NCBI GenBank assembly: GCA_033961575.1
Contig: CM066731.1
Span: 137,261,001 to 137,325,000 of the forward strand
DNA from: Aselliscus stoliczkanus
Taxonomy: Eukaryota > Chordata > Mammalia > Chiroptera > Hipposideridae
Direction: 5' to 3'
DNA length: 64,000 nucleotides
Below the pieces are notes generated by a model. The model was given only the letters and a program-made list of their open reading frames with translations. It had not been told where the DNA came from and ran no database searches. A program made the translations under genes and the position numbers. This document shows, one piece after another, positions 21,887-33,229 of the stretch (position 1 is the first letter of the stretch; every line of letters starts with the position of its first letter).

Positions 21887-23330
21887 TTTGGCTGTCTCCC
21901 TTTTTTGTTTCTGTGTATTAGGTAGAGCTGCTATGTCTTCCAGTCTTAGTAGAATGGCCTTAGTAGTAGGTATGCTGTGGGGTTCAGTGGTGCAGTCTTT
22001 TTGGTCACCTGAACCACATGCTCCAGGTGTGTCCTTTGTTTGGGTCGTGTGTGCCCCCCTCTTGTCAACCAAGCTGAGCCTTGGTTGATAATTATACATC
22101 ATTCTGAGGGACTGATCCTTGGGCTCACTGGTTGGTTGTGAGGACTGGCCTTGACTACAGTGGAAGAGTTGTTGTGCAGGGGCTGATCCCATGGAGCAGG
22201 ATCTGTCTCAGCAGGACTCTGGTGTCTGCCCAGTCTGCCCCTTGGGTGTGTTGTACCTGGAGGTGGCTGAGTGATGCTCCAGCTCATTTTGAAGCCAGCC
22301 ACTGGGGGCACCAGCCACTGGGGGCACCAGCCCCAGGACCACCTTGGAAGGGATCCACTGTAGGTCAAGTTCAGCCACAGCATGTCCCACCCAGGGCCAC
22401 TGAACGGGAGCCAGAAAGAAGTCCACAGATGGCTGCCGCCCGTGCAATGCTTGGAAGTGCCTTGAGAAGCCAAGCTGCAAACCATTGAGAGGCCAAGCCA
22501 TGAACCAAGGCTGGCTGCTGCTAGTGCTGACTTAGGGTTGCTCAGCCAGAGGCACAGGACATGCTCAAGCCAGATGCTACTTGTCTGGGTGCTGTGAACC
22601 TTGAAAGTATAGGAAAGTCTGCAGCTTGAACAAGGCAGGCAGTCTGCATAAAAAAGCCACTGAAAGCAGCTCCTCAAAAATTGGGTGAGGCTTGGTCTCA
22701 AATTGCCAGGGAGGGGCGAACATACTACAGAGACTCAGATAGGGCAGCTGGCCTCCAACAGCTCCCCCCTTCCAGGAGAAAGCTGCCTCTCCAGCCTCTG
22801 TCCCAAGCCAGATAACCCAATTCCCCACCATTTGTCCCTGCTGCCTTTCCAGCCTCTGCCCCAGCTGGAGCTCAGAGCGAATGATTCCGTTGGTGGGTAA
22901 GTTCTGCACACTACTTTTAAGAGGAGCACCTGGGAGTTCTGCCACACTCAGTCTGTCAGCCACAATCTCTGCTGGTCTTCACAACCAAAAATTATGGGGA
23001 CTTCTCTCCTCAGCACTGGAACCCTGGGCTGGAGTGGGGCTGGGATCTCTCGCCCTTCTAGGGGTTGGTAGGCAGACCCTCACAGCCAAAATAGCCCTCC
23101 TGACCTTTATTGGTCACACGTGGGTGTGGGACCAGCCCGTTCCGGGTTTCTGACCTTTTTATCAGTTTGGAGGTGGCTTCTTCTGCAACTCCTTAGTTGA
23201 AAGGCTTCAGTTCAGCTTGATTTTAGGCAATTCTCAATAATGGTTGTTTTGTAAATTAGTCATAATTTTATGTGTTGTGAAAGAAGGTAAACACAGTGTT
23301 TACCTACTGCGCCATCTTGGTTGTCCTCCG
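21887..23330 (-). promoter_or_regulatory. L1-type 5'UTR/internal promoter region of the half-L1
   Basis: GC-rich (unlike its flanks), with a YY1-like ccaagatggc just inside the 5' edge (23311-23320, minus strand), as in L1 promoters. It contains a small tandem duplication of cactgggggcaccagc at 22301-22332. Several long open frames on both strands (22132-22963) reflect GC richness, and I see no protein features. Promoter activity is inferred from position and family knowledge. Confidence 0.65.
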
Positions 23331-23338
23331 CTCTTTCA

Positions 23339-25243
23339 TTTTTTTGATTCAGTCTTTTATGTTAGTAGCTTTTTCTCAGGTGGCCTCTGATCCTTGGCTA
23401 CCTACTTACACAAAGAATAAAGGCATTGAATAGCTGATTGGGTATGGCTTGTTTATTGAAGGCTTCATTAAAAGGCTATGTGACTGACTGCTTCTTTGGG
23501 AACCCAGGATGTAAAAAGACCTTCTTTTTGGGTTAGTCATATTCCCAAGGGAATGGTATTTCAGTTTTCTTCCTGAAGGATAAACCTGTCTACTAGCATT
23601 TTGGAAACCAACTAAGGCTGGGAGATCTTAATAATCAGTATGGGTGACAGTATTTTGGTGGGGGGCAGAATAATATTGTACGAGAGAGTCCATGCGACCT
23701 TATACTTAAATTGTCATCCTGTTTTATGTAGAAGATTGAAACCAAGATGGTAGCATAGCCTCTCTCTACTTCCTGTCCTTTTGCAGTATTAGCAATATAG
23801 CTTTATTCATCTCCTTGACAATATTATATTGTTTTTCTAATGAATATAAATAATCACATTTATTGTGATTACTGACATTTGAACATATTGCCATCATCTT
23901 ACTTTGTGCTTTTTGTTGAGAGCAAGCTTTTGGTTGTCTGTGTATTTTGTGTGTGTCTTTCATTCCCCCTATTGATACTTTCTGTTGGAAATAATAAAAT
24001 TCATTTCCCCTTTTTCAATATCCCCCAGTTTGGAATTAGTGGATTATATTTCTTATTTTAAATATATTTAATTTATATTCTTGACCATAAATTTTTCAAA
24101 TGAAATTATTCAGGATCTCTCTTCCCCCTGAAGACAAATTTAATTTTACTCACAGAACTCCCAAGGAAATTTTCTGTTACAATTAACTAGAATTTGTTTT
24201 AATATTTTAACACAAAAGTTAGTAATTTTATATCAATTGTTGAATTAACTAACATTGTATCAGTTTCTTTTTACCAATTTCTAACAACTGTCTTTTTCTC
24301 TGAATTATCTTAATCTGTATTTTTTTTCTTGGAGTTTGATTATCTTAATTCAAACTTCAAAGTGGAAAAATAAGTAGACAGTAATAGGAAGTGTAGAAAG
24401 AGTGGTAAGGCCAAGTAGTAGTTTTATAGTTTCAGTAAATAAGAGTGTATTTACAACATGAGATTAAGCAGATATCAATGGAATGAAATAAGTGACTCAG
24501 AAATTTAACCTGTAAGAATGAAAAAGCAAGTGCTATAAATCATTGGAGAAGTAATAGATTATTCAGTTTCATATTCAGACATTACACTATTAATCTGGAT
24601 AAGAAGCCTTTGAACCCTATCTCATGCTATGTTTTGAATTAAGTTAGTGGTATATTAAATTTTATGTATAAAATTTTTGTTCTAGTTAGCGGTCTAACTA
24701 GAGCAAAACTAGTAAAAAATAGAAACATGTCAAACTTGTAAGAAACATATATCAAACATTTTAAGGAGCTCTTGGTTGAAATGAATAGTTAATATATGTG
24801 TAACTTTAAATTGAAGAGTATGTGAATGTGAAATTGTTTTGAAAAGCATAAAGGCTTACAAATATAAATTAATTATGAGTTGCAGGTAGCTTATATAGTG
24901 GTTAGAAAGGTGAGGCTTTGAAAACAAACATGACAGTTGCTTTCTCTGCAAAGTCAGCACTCCACCTCTAATAACTAACTAACACACTGCAAAATGTGTT
25001 CAAGCAATGTTCTCATTTAATATATTTGAATGAGCCTGTCTGAGGCAGTTTCCTCATTTGTGTGGTAACTATATATCGTAGTTTTCCTAAAACAGTCATG
25101 TACCTCCTAGCATAATTAGTAATAATGTCCCCTGCCTTATTCTCAGAAATGTACCAATGTTGTCAGTGAATCATTTACCAAAAAAAACTTTGGAAAGCCC
25201 AGAAAAAGCAAAAACATTATATAAGGTAGACCACATATATTAC
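23339..25243. other. No recognised gene or repeat
   Basis: AT-rich sequence. Weak MIR-like text occurs near 24900-25080. The open frames at 23766-23963 and 23879-24061 carry no family motif. Confidence 0.4.
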
Positions 25244-25350
25244 TTTTTTTTTTTTTGAGGGCAGTGTCACTGGTCCCCACATGTGGGACCCGAACCGGAG
25301 CCGCTGGCTTCCCAAGCCAGCGCTCAACTGCCACGCCACTTGGCCAGCCC
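25244..25350 (-). mobile_element. Short tRNA-derived SINE, family 1
   Basis: On the minus strand: ggggctggccaagtggcgtg, paired aagccagcggctccggttcgg, then gggaccagtgacactgccctc and poly(A). It equals the head of the long composite form and stops exactly where that form continues. Confidence 0.92.
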
Positions 25351-26250
25351 CTAAGACATGTTAATTTTTAACATATTCTTTTTTATATAAGAAATTTGAG
25401 AACAGGAGAGTGTTTTTAGGAACTATTTTAACAAAGGTTAAGAATAACAGCTGAGCCTTTAATCAGCATTGGCTACATTGTATTTCCTTACTGTAGTTTT
25501 TGGTTTGCCTTCATAGTATCATAAAAGTCTTGATTCACAATATTGTTAACACTCACCTAAATAGTGTCCTGAAAGTGGACCTGAGCATGCCTAACTACAT
25601 TTTCCTACTCAATTGTACTGTCTTAAGTATTTGGAATGAATGCAGAGATGATTAAACAACAAAAAGAGTTTGTTCCATGATCTGTTCTGTCTCTCCCTCT
25701 CTCGCCCTGTGTCTGTCTGTCTGTCTCTCTCCATATATATATATATATATATAGCTTAATCTGTCTTCCCTCCTTTCCCTTAACACCCAAAGTAATTCAC
25801 TGATAATCTTTCAGTTTGTGTAAACATATCATATATGACTTTTGTGTTTGTATTTTTAATTGAAGTTTTTTAAAGCTGAATAAAGTCAAACCACACAGTC
25901 ATAGACCAATTTGAAAATCCCTTTTGATTTTTAATAGGTAATATTTTGACCTATTCTGATACTATGTACATAGCAATAAAATTCCAGTTCTTTAAAATTC
26001 ATTTATTTACTATTTAAAAGAGTGTTTTTAGCTTATTATGTATTAGTAATTAATTTTGCATTTATGGTTGTCTTGTTTTATTTAATTGAAGCATAACCAA
26101 AGTTGTTTGTTTCCTGTTAATCAGCATTGAAAATTGGAATCAAATTAAATTGCTAATATGATAGTAATAAAAGCCACTTATTTATTAAGTTGTCAGTGAA
26201 ACAAGGGCACAACTTTTATTTGGGGGTATAAAGCAAGATGATGTGTAGCA
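25351..26250. other. No recognised gene; (TA)n at 25733-25753
   Basis: AT-rich. A (CTCT)/(GTCT)/(TA) simple-sequence patch lies at about 25685-25753. No known repeat was named. Confidence 0.4.
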
Positions 26251-26258
26251 TAAGTAAC

Positions 26259-26367
26259 TTTTTTTTTTTTTTGAGGGCAGTGTCACTGGCCCTCATATGT
26301 GGGACCAAACCGGGGCTGCTGGCTTCCCAAGCCAGCGCTTAACCACCGCGCCACTCAGCCGGCCCTG
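26259..26367 (-). mobile_element. Short tRNA-derived SINE, family 1, with target-site duplication
   Basis: Same structure as the copy at 25244. The direct repeats taagtaactttt (26251-26262 and 26368-26379) are perfect. Confidence 0.93.
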
Positions 26368-26428
26368 TAAGTAACTTTTTAAAGAGCTATTTTGTAACTT
26401 GGATATTATCTGACAGAAGCCATATTTC

Positions 26429-26875
26429 TTTTTTTTTTTTTTTTTTTAAAGATTTTATTGGGGAATTGGTGGAGGGGAACAGCGTTGGGGAATCGGGGAA
26501 GGGGAACAGACAAGTTGCTGTCTTTTTGTTCTTCAGTTTTAGTTGCGGAGGATGTTGCTTCACTGTTGGTATCGTCATTGCGCTCTTCCCGGATGAGGCA
26601 GATTGGTCCTCTGGATGTCGCTCACCGCGGCTATTGGCAGCTCACGCTTGGCTGCCAGCCGCTCACACTGGCTGCCGGCCGCTCACTGTAGCCTATGGCA
26701 GCCCACTGCAGCAGGGGCTGCAGCCCACACCGTCACCGGGGCTCGCACAGCCCAGCTCCAGATGGAGCTGTTGTGAGCTGTAGAGGGCAGTGTCACTGGC
26801 CCTCATGTGGGATCCGAACCGGGGCCGCTGGCATCCCAAAACCAGCGCTTAACCAATGCGCCACTTGGCCGGCCC
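26429..26875 (-). mobile_element. Long composite tRNA-derived SINE, family 1 (447 bp)
   Basis: The tRNA-like head has the B-box-like ccggttcggatcc, followed by a GC-rich body and the end ccccaataaaatctttaaa. Flanking 18-bp direct repeats tgacagaagccatatttc (26411-26428) and tgacataagccatatttc (26876-26893) differ at one base. It lies 61 bp from a short family-1 SINE in the same orientation. It has two copies of the ~20-bp unit in the body (26636-26690). Confidence 0.94.
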
Positions 26876-26893
26876 TGACATAAGCCATATTTC

Positions 26894-27573
26894 AATTTTT
26901 TTTTCCTTTTTAAATATTGTTCACATTTTGAGCAAGAGAGAGGCATAATTCATTTTAAGATTGAAGTTAAGCTTCTAATATACCCTTACTAAATGAAGTT
27001 CTCTATGTATTACTCTGTATGGATTTACATATTGATGCAAACATTTTATTTGAATCTTTCAAACTAGAGAATGTATGGGAAAATGAATTTTACTCCATCT
27101 GCAGAAATATTGCATACTAGTAGGTGGAAGGAAAGCAGGCTAATTAGAATTACTAAGTCATGCCCTCAGAATCTACTAGATGGATAACCACAGCATGGTT
27201 GTAGGCAACACAATTAATAATTTGGGATGTTTGAAGAAGTTTTACAGGACAAAACAGCTGAACTTTGCTACTCTTAACATACCAATTTATTAAAATACAT
27301 TTGAACATATGGTTATAATTACATATCTCTTACTTGTTTTGCGGGAAATATGTCAGTTTTAGGGATTGGGGTAGGAGACACCCCAATGCTGTAAAATTAT
27401 TGAGTTATGAAAGAGATTTAGAGAATTTATTGATCTTTTACTATCCTAGAATTTTTCAATCCATAGCCGTAACTCATTACTTGACTGTTAGATGAACTGC
27501 AGTGGCTACTTAAATGCAATGTAATGTAAAATTCTATGCCAGTATCTCATGATTTACACTGTACTTATAAATC
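26894..27573. other. No recognisable feature
   Basis: AT-rich; no gene or known repeat recognised. Confidence 0.4.
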
Positions 27574-27575
27574 TA

Positions 27576-28911
27576 CAGTCATGGGTCACTTGATGATGGG
27601 GATATGTTCTGAGAAATGCGTTGTTAGGTGATTTTATCACTCTATGAACATCATAGAGTGCACTTACACAAACCTCAGTGGTAGAGCCTATTATACACCC
27701 AGCCTATATGGCATGGCCAGTGTTCCCAGGCTGCAGACCCATATAGCCTGTTACTGTACTGAATACTGTATGCAATTGTAACACATTTGTATGTAGTTTT
27801 GCATCTAAACATATCTAAACAGAAAAGGTACAGTAAAAATACTGTATAAAACATAGAAAACGGGCCACCTGTATAGGACACTTAACCATGAATGGAGCTC
27901 AGGGTGAGTCAGTGAGTGAGAGGTGAGTGAAGGCCTAGGACATTACTACACATACAATACTGCAGACATTAGAAACACTGTACACTTAGACCGCACTCAA
28001 TTTATTAAAAATTTTTTTCTTCAATAATAAATTAACCTTAGCTTACTGTAACTTTTTTACTTTATAATTTTTTTAACTTTTTAAAACTTTTGACTCTTTT
28101 GTAATTACACTTGGCTTAAAACACATTGTACAGCTGTACAAAAATATTTTCTTCAGATCCTTATCCTATAAGCTTTTTTCTATTTTTAATTTTTTATTTT
28201 TAACTTTTTTTGTTAAAAACTAAGACACAAGATCAGGCTCATTAGTATGGAGACCCTTCACCTCCACCTCTTATCAAGGGCAGTAGCATGCATGGAGCCA
28301 TCACCTCCGATGATAGCCATACCTTCTTCTGGAATGCCTCCTGAAGGACCTGCCTGAGACACCTCTTCAGGAGGCATCACTCTTTTCAGAAATATGTCCA
28401 TGATGGTTTGCATGTTTGTTTCTTTTCTTCACCATAAATTTGCTTGTAAGCAGATAATGTATCTTAAACCTTCCTGTCTATTAGTGAAAATCTATTGGTG
28501 TTGGGGTCTTTTTCAAACTTTTTAAGGAGCTTGTTGAAGTTTGCAAAAGATTCTGTTAAACCCTTCACTGTGAATTTTCTTGGGGGTTCTTTTTCTTCGG
28601 CAGTTCCTTATTCTCTTGCCTCCTTTTAAGCTATGCATTCCTGTTCCAGTTCCAGTAACTCCTCATTAGTCAGTTCCTCAGGAACCACTTCTAGGAGTTC
28701 CTCAATGTCATTCTCATCCATACCCAGGTTAAAGTTGTTTTCTATCTTAACCAGAGCCCTGTTGACTTTTGCAACCTTTGCACTGCAGTATTACGAGGGC
28801 TGTGTCGTCACGAGGTGACAGTAATTTTTCAGCTCTGTTATAATTTTATGCAACCACCATCAAGTATGCAGCCTGTTGTTGACCAAAAAGTCGTTATGTG
28901 GCACATGACTG
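27576..28911 (-). mobile_element. Tigger-type (TcMar) DNA transposon, degenerate
   Basis: The left end cagtcatgggtcac and the right end (reversed) cagtcatgtgccac form terminal inverted repeats. TA lies at 27574-27575 on the left. The right flank has CA. The left end continues with gatggggatatgttctgagaaatgcg, as in the MER6/Tigger3 family. At about 28360-28740 on the minus strand a broken pogo/Tigger-type transposase C-terminal region is visible, with an acidic segment (NLGMDENDIEELLEVV, NEELLELEQE) and FTVKGLTESFANFNKLLKKF, interrupted by stops. At 1.34 kb it is shorter than a full Tigger, so it has internal deletion. Confidence 0.85.
28360..28740 (-). pseudogene. Tigger transposase C-terminal remnant
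   Basis: The minus strand reads an acidic run ending PEELTNEELLELEQE, then after stops LLKKFEKDPNTNRFSLIDRK and a final GGIPEEGMAI. These follow the tail of Tigger-family transposases. The catalytic DDE domain is not seen. The serine-rich plus-strand frame at 28633-28818 is its antisense shadow. Confidence 0.8.
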
Positions 28912-31724
28912 CACTGAAAGACTCAAGAGTTTAATATAGAAAGTTGACTGCTTAATTTAGTCGAGCAATTTGACTAAATTTATATAATATGAAGTTTAAA
29001 AATTCAGTAGTTTTTGGTTGTTAGAAATATTTATCCTGTAATTTTTCTTTAAAAACTGATTCTTAATGGCATTAAACTATTATTCCTACTATCTTTAATG
29101 AATTCACAAGTCATTTTTCCTGATGGCCATTTTGTTTTATTTTTCCCTGAATTAATTGAAATAATTGTTTTACCAAGCATTATTTTAAAACCTGTTTTCT
29201 AAGGGATGCTCTATTTGTGTCTTTCTACTTCTAGTTCTAGTTTTTCTTTTATGTTTACCTCAACTCTTTCTTTTAATAATACAAATTGGTTTTCACACCT
29301 TTCCCTCTGAATGTAAGAATGCAAAATAAATACATAATTACTCGAATATGTATGTATATACAGTTATAGTAAAAAAATGAAACAATTTAATATAATCTTG
29401 TATGGGAAAGGAATTTAAAAATCCTTTAAAGTAAGTATTGTACTTTTTGTACGTTTGTACACCATAGCATGTACATAATTCCAAATAATAAACCCTTTTT
29501 TTGATAATTAAATATGATAAAGATTAAGATAGCTGAGCTAAGTGGTTACACATGGTAATTAAATTTATGAAGACTGAGGCCTTTATAAAGTCTACATAAA
29601 TAACTCATGAATTTCTGATTATATGATTTGGATTATTGGCACTATATACTTTGATTTATTTTACAAATCAGAAAATACTATGGTATGTTTCTAAGGAAAC
29701 GCCATCATTTTACCACATTATAGGCAGAGTGAAGGTTTATTACATTCCACAATACATTAATGTTTTCCTTTATTCTTTTGATGTAAAAAAATATTGTTTC
29801 CTATGTTTCTTTTCAAAGCTTAAGCATCAAACTAATAGAATTTTCACTGATCATAATTTATTTCCAAAAGGACCAGGAAAACTATTGTAACCAAAGGACC
29901 TCACTGAGGAGACTTTACTGCAAAGCTGTAGAGTATTTTATTTAGGCTTAAAATCATCTGTACCTGAGCTAACAAGAAAAGGGAACAATTGGGGAAAGAT
30001 CTGAATACTTCGTATAATCTTATATAAGCAAAATGTATATATTTTATATGGTTTTTTCCTCAGGTGTTTATCTCAAAATATAAATGTAGTCAAGGACTTT
30101 TTAAATGTACATGTTAGTGAACTTCTTTTCTAAAGCTAGTTTTACAAACGTCTTTATTATAGGAAAAGAGAAGAAAGTGACTGGAACGCTTCGGATACCT
30201 TTGATATTCTCCCTTAGCTATTCCTCTCTAAGTTTTATATATTAAAAGTAACTATAATGGCCAAATTAAAATATTTCACAGTGTTCTTTTTTATCACCAA
30301 TATGTTAATATTTTCATTGACATTGATTTTGTAATTGTTTTATAATGTCACTGCTATAATTTATAAAATTTAAAAATTAGTTATCCAGATTTATTAAATT
30401 TAGAATAGAGTCAGCTCTTTTATTCAGGACATTTTACATCGATTGTGGTGTGTTATGTTTTAAAAACAAACAAATAAAAAACAAAACCATGTAAGTTACA
30501 TTTATGGCATTCACAAATTTTGGTTACTTTGACATGCTTTAGGTGGGTGATTATTGAGAATTTATTATAAAAATATTGAATTTCCTCATTGTGGCCTTGG
30601 ATTAAATGCATATGTCTACAGAGTAGCAGGACTACTTGTCAAAATAAATTATAAGCTCAAGCTTCATTATCATTTGTAGTTTAAACATAGTGAATCTGAT
30701 ACAGTGTTACTTCATTTTGATGCTCTGTGCAGTAAATTTGATATAGAACAGTTGCTAAAGAAACCCTGTTCAAATGTGTGACCATTTTTATGGAAAACAT
30801 CTGGGGTAATTATAATTAGTTCAGGATGTTACTGTTTAAAAATAATCTTGAATTCATGGAGAAAGAAGCATATCTTTTTCTCAATGACTAGAATAATCCA
30901 AATTAGTATAAAAAGTTCTTTAAGTTGTTGGTAGCTGTGCTTAGAGTATAATTTTAGAGTATTCCAAAAGGAAATGAAGGGAGTAACTTTTATGTAAAAT
31001 GCCAAATTGGCACTTTACACCTGTTAGTGTGTTTCGTTTAGAACAGCTGTGTCTTTTATTATCAGTAAACAGATGCAGAAAGTAATGGAATGTTTTAAAG
31101 CAATATGTTAATCCTGTCTTCCACTACTGAACTGTCTCACAATATAGTGATTAAATATTGACTGTGCAGCTGTTACTTACAATTATAGAGTTTCTTAGTT
31201 AATTTCTCCTTCGCAGGCCCAAATGTTTTAATATTTTGAGATCTAATTTCTAATATTAAAGTGTTTCATAATGTAGTTTGTTTATTATAAATTGATTTTG
31301 AAAGAAGTTATTTGACTGTGGAGACCAATTCATATTTTTATAAAATTCTCATTGTTTGTATGAACTGACTAATATTCTGAGTAGGATAAATAATTTAAAA
31401 AGTATTTAAAAATAAATTGTTCATGAATATGATGATTATTAAATATAACAGTTTTGTTTCATTTCATGTGTGAAAACTAGTCAGTGCACTAAATAGGAAA
31501 TTATGATTCTCTTATCAAATATTTATGGATCAGAGTACATAACACTTTCTTAGAATAATTACCATATTCAGGCAAAACACCCTGAAAGTTGTTTCAATTC
31601 TAGCCCTTTTGAAGTTTAAGTATGTCGTAATCCTTACATCTCACCTTGTCTGAGGAGATATTTTAGATGCCACTTCAGTAATAAACACTTTTATACTTAA
31701 GTTTGAAGAGCAATTGTATTAACT
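28912..31724. other. Long stretch without recognised gene or repeat
   Basis: About 2.8 kb of AT-rich sequence. The open frame at 29636-29890 has no motif, no splice context and ordinary base composition. No microsatellite or LINE piece stands out, which is unusual in this repeat-dense window. Confidence 0.4.
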
Positions 31725-31815
31725 AAGATTATTAATAGCTAACATTTATTGTACTCCTAATATATGAAAGGTATTGTGCAAAGAACTTTATATGTATTGT
31801 AATATTCGTGCTCCC

Positions 31816-31846
<31 letters not shown>

Positions 31847-32070
31847 AGTGTCATTGGCCCTCATATGTGGGACTGAACCAGGGCCGCTGGCTTCACCAAG
31901 CCAGCTCTTAACCACTGCGCCACTCGGCTGGCCCTCTTGCTCCCTTTTTTAAATGAGGAAATTCAACCCTAGAGACATGAAGTAAATGGACCAGTCTTAT
32001 AACTGGGAAGTGGTAGAGACAGGCGTTTTTACCCTCAGGTCTCTTGTTCTCAACAACTTTGCATTTCCCT
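31725..32070 (+). repeat. MIR-type SINE split by a younger SINE
   Basis: The left part (31725-31820, agctaacatttattgtactcc, tgcaaagaactttatatgtattgt) and the right part (31950-32060, tttaaatgaggaaattcaaccctagagacatgaagtaaatg, actgggaagtggtagagacagg) are consecutive MIR segments. The SINE at 31816-31934 sits between them. Confidence 0.8.
31816..31934 (-). mobile_element. Short tRNA-derived SINE, family 1, with target-site duplication
   Basis: A long poly(T) (25 T) is followed by gagggcagtgtcattggccc and the family head reversed (ccactgcgccactcggctggccc). The direct repeats tcgtgctccc and tcttgctccc plus T run (31806-31820 and 31935-31949) match except one base. Confidence 0.92.
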
Positions 32071-32221
32071 GCCTTTAGCACCTAATATCAACATTATACA
32101 GAGGAGAAATTATGTGGAAAGTAAACTTGGACAGTGTCTTTTTTTGGAGCCTCTATTTGCATCCCAAAGTGATAATTATATCATTCAGTCCTCTTGCCTA
32201 AAAAGCAGACACAATTGAAAC

Positions 32222-32450
32222 ATGCCTGGAAATATGGCGTGCTGCAGTTCTTGGTATCTCCCCGCCGGTGACGGCATCAGTGCCCTTCACCATCATCAGG
32301 TGGGTCCCACAGCACAAGTGGCATGGCCCAGCCTACACCACAAAGATGTTCACATGCCCCTTATGAGTTTACCCCCATTGTGCTACTTTGTGGAAACAAC
32401 TCCAACAATCTGCTCCCCTTCCCAATAAAACCTTTCGTTGGTTCAAGGGA
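32222..32450. other. Unexplained GC-richer block
   Basis: About 220 bp clearly richer in GC and CpG than its flanks, with an open frame of 68 codons (32222-32428) and AATAAA at 32424-32429. No poly(A) tail, target duplication or protein family was recognised. A fragment of a processed transcript is possible. Confidence 0.35.
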
Positions 32451-33229
32451 TTTTAAAGAACACCATGATATAATTTCTACCTATATGACATTATTTTATT
32501 TATGCCTTAACCTAGAACTATCTATCAGTTGTGATTGAAACTTATTTTTATTAAATGACTATTATTTGTCAGAAATTATCACTTACTACTTTTATACCCT
32601 TAGTTTATTTTGTCATTTGTCATAGGAAGTCTCCCATTTGATATATGAAGAAACACTCAAAAATATTAAATTGGTCAAGATCACAGTTACCAAATGATGT
32701 TTTATGCATTTGATTTAAAAAAATCTAAAGAGCTAAAAATGTCCAACTAATAATTTTTGTAGAGAGTTTTATGGTTTCCATTTGTAACAGATGGTTTCTT
32801 TAACACAGCTTCCCTTGACAGTGATGAGAATGCTTATAAGATTAAATAGGATCAGCAACGTCATGAGGTATTGCTGAAAGAAATTTGATATAGAAGTCCA
32901 CTATGAGGTGGTTCTTAAGAGGCAAAATGTTCTTGCATGTATGCTGTCTGAAATATCATCAGAAGGAGAGACACATCTTTTTGTGTGCAATAATATGAAA
33001 TATATTTTAACAGAGTTTTAAATGAATAAAGATTCACATATTTTGCTAAATTTAATCAGCTATCCTATAGTTATTCAGCATGACCATTTATTAAAATTAT
33101 TTTTGTGTCTTCATCAAAACTAATGACCTAACAAAAGAATATGAGATAAACAATAAAATTATTATTTTGTGTAGTACAGAGATTGCCCAGGCAGAATTAT
33201 TTGGTAGTTTGTTTTTTCTTTACAGTTTT
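32451..33229. other. No recognisable feature
   Basis: AT-rich; nothing recognised. Confidence 0.4.

Larger units (their letters stand above)
20376..23330 (-). mobile_element. Full-span half-L1 (HAL1-like) retrotransposon: 5'UTR, ORF1, 3'UTR, no ORF2
   Basis: On the minus strand the element begins at 23330 with an L1-type start (ggaggacaaccaagatggcg, including a YY1-like core at 23311-23320). It has a GC-rich 5'UTR of about 1.4 kb, then an L1 ORF1 remnant (21886 down to 20994), and goes straight into an L1 3'UTR of about 620 bp that ends in tgtacacctgaaact and a (CAAA)n tail. No ORF2 sequence (endonuclease or reverse transcriptase, normally about 3.8 kb) lies between. An 8-bp direct repeat ctctttca (20368-20375 and 23331-23338) abuts both ends, so the 2,955-bp unit appears to have inserted as one piece. 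Such half-LINEs are known in mammals as HAL1. It would need another L1's ORF2 protein to move. Confidence 0.88.

Noticed and set aside
21555..22088. 177-codon plus-strand open frame, membrane-protein-like
   Set aside because: It is the antisense of L1 ORF1. The minus strand carries the recognisable ORF1 protein motifs.
22099..22963. Several open frames of 100-200 codons on both strands
   Set aside because: They lie in the GC-rich 5'UTR of the half-L1, overlap each other in many frames and show no protein family.
26458..26883. Open frames of 60-105 codons with repeated appearance at 12532-12944 and 61325-61879
   Set aside because: The same frames occur in each copy of the long SINE. They reflect its GC-rich body, not a gene family.
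28633..28818. Serine-rich plus-strand frame
   Set aside because: Antisense of the acidic tail of the Tigger transposase remnant.
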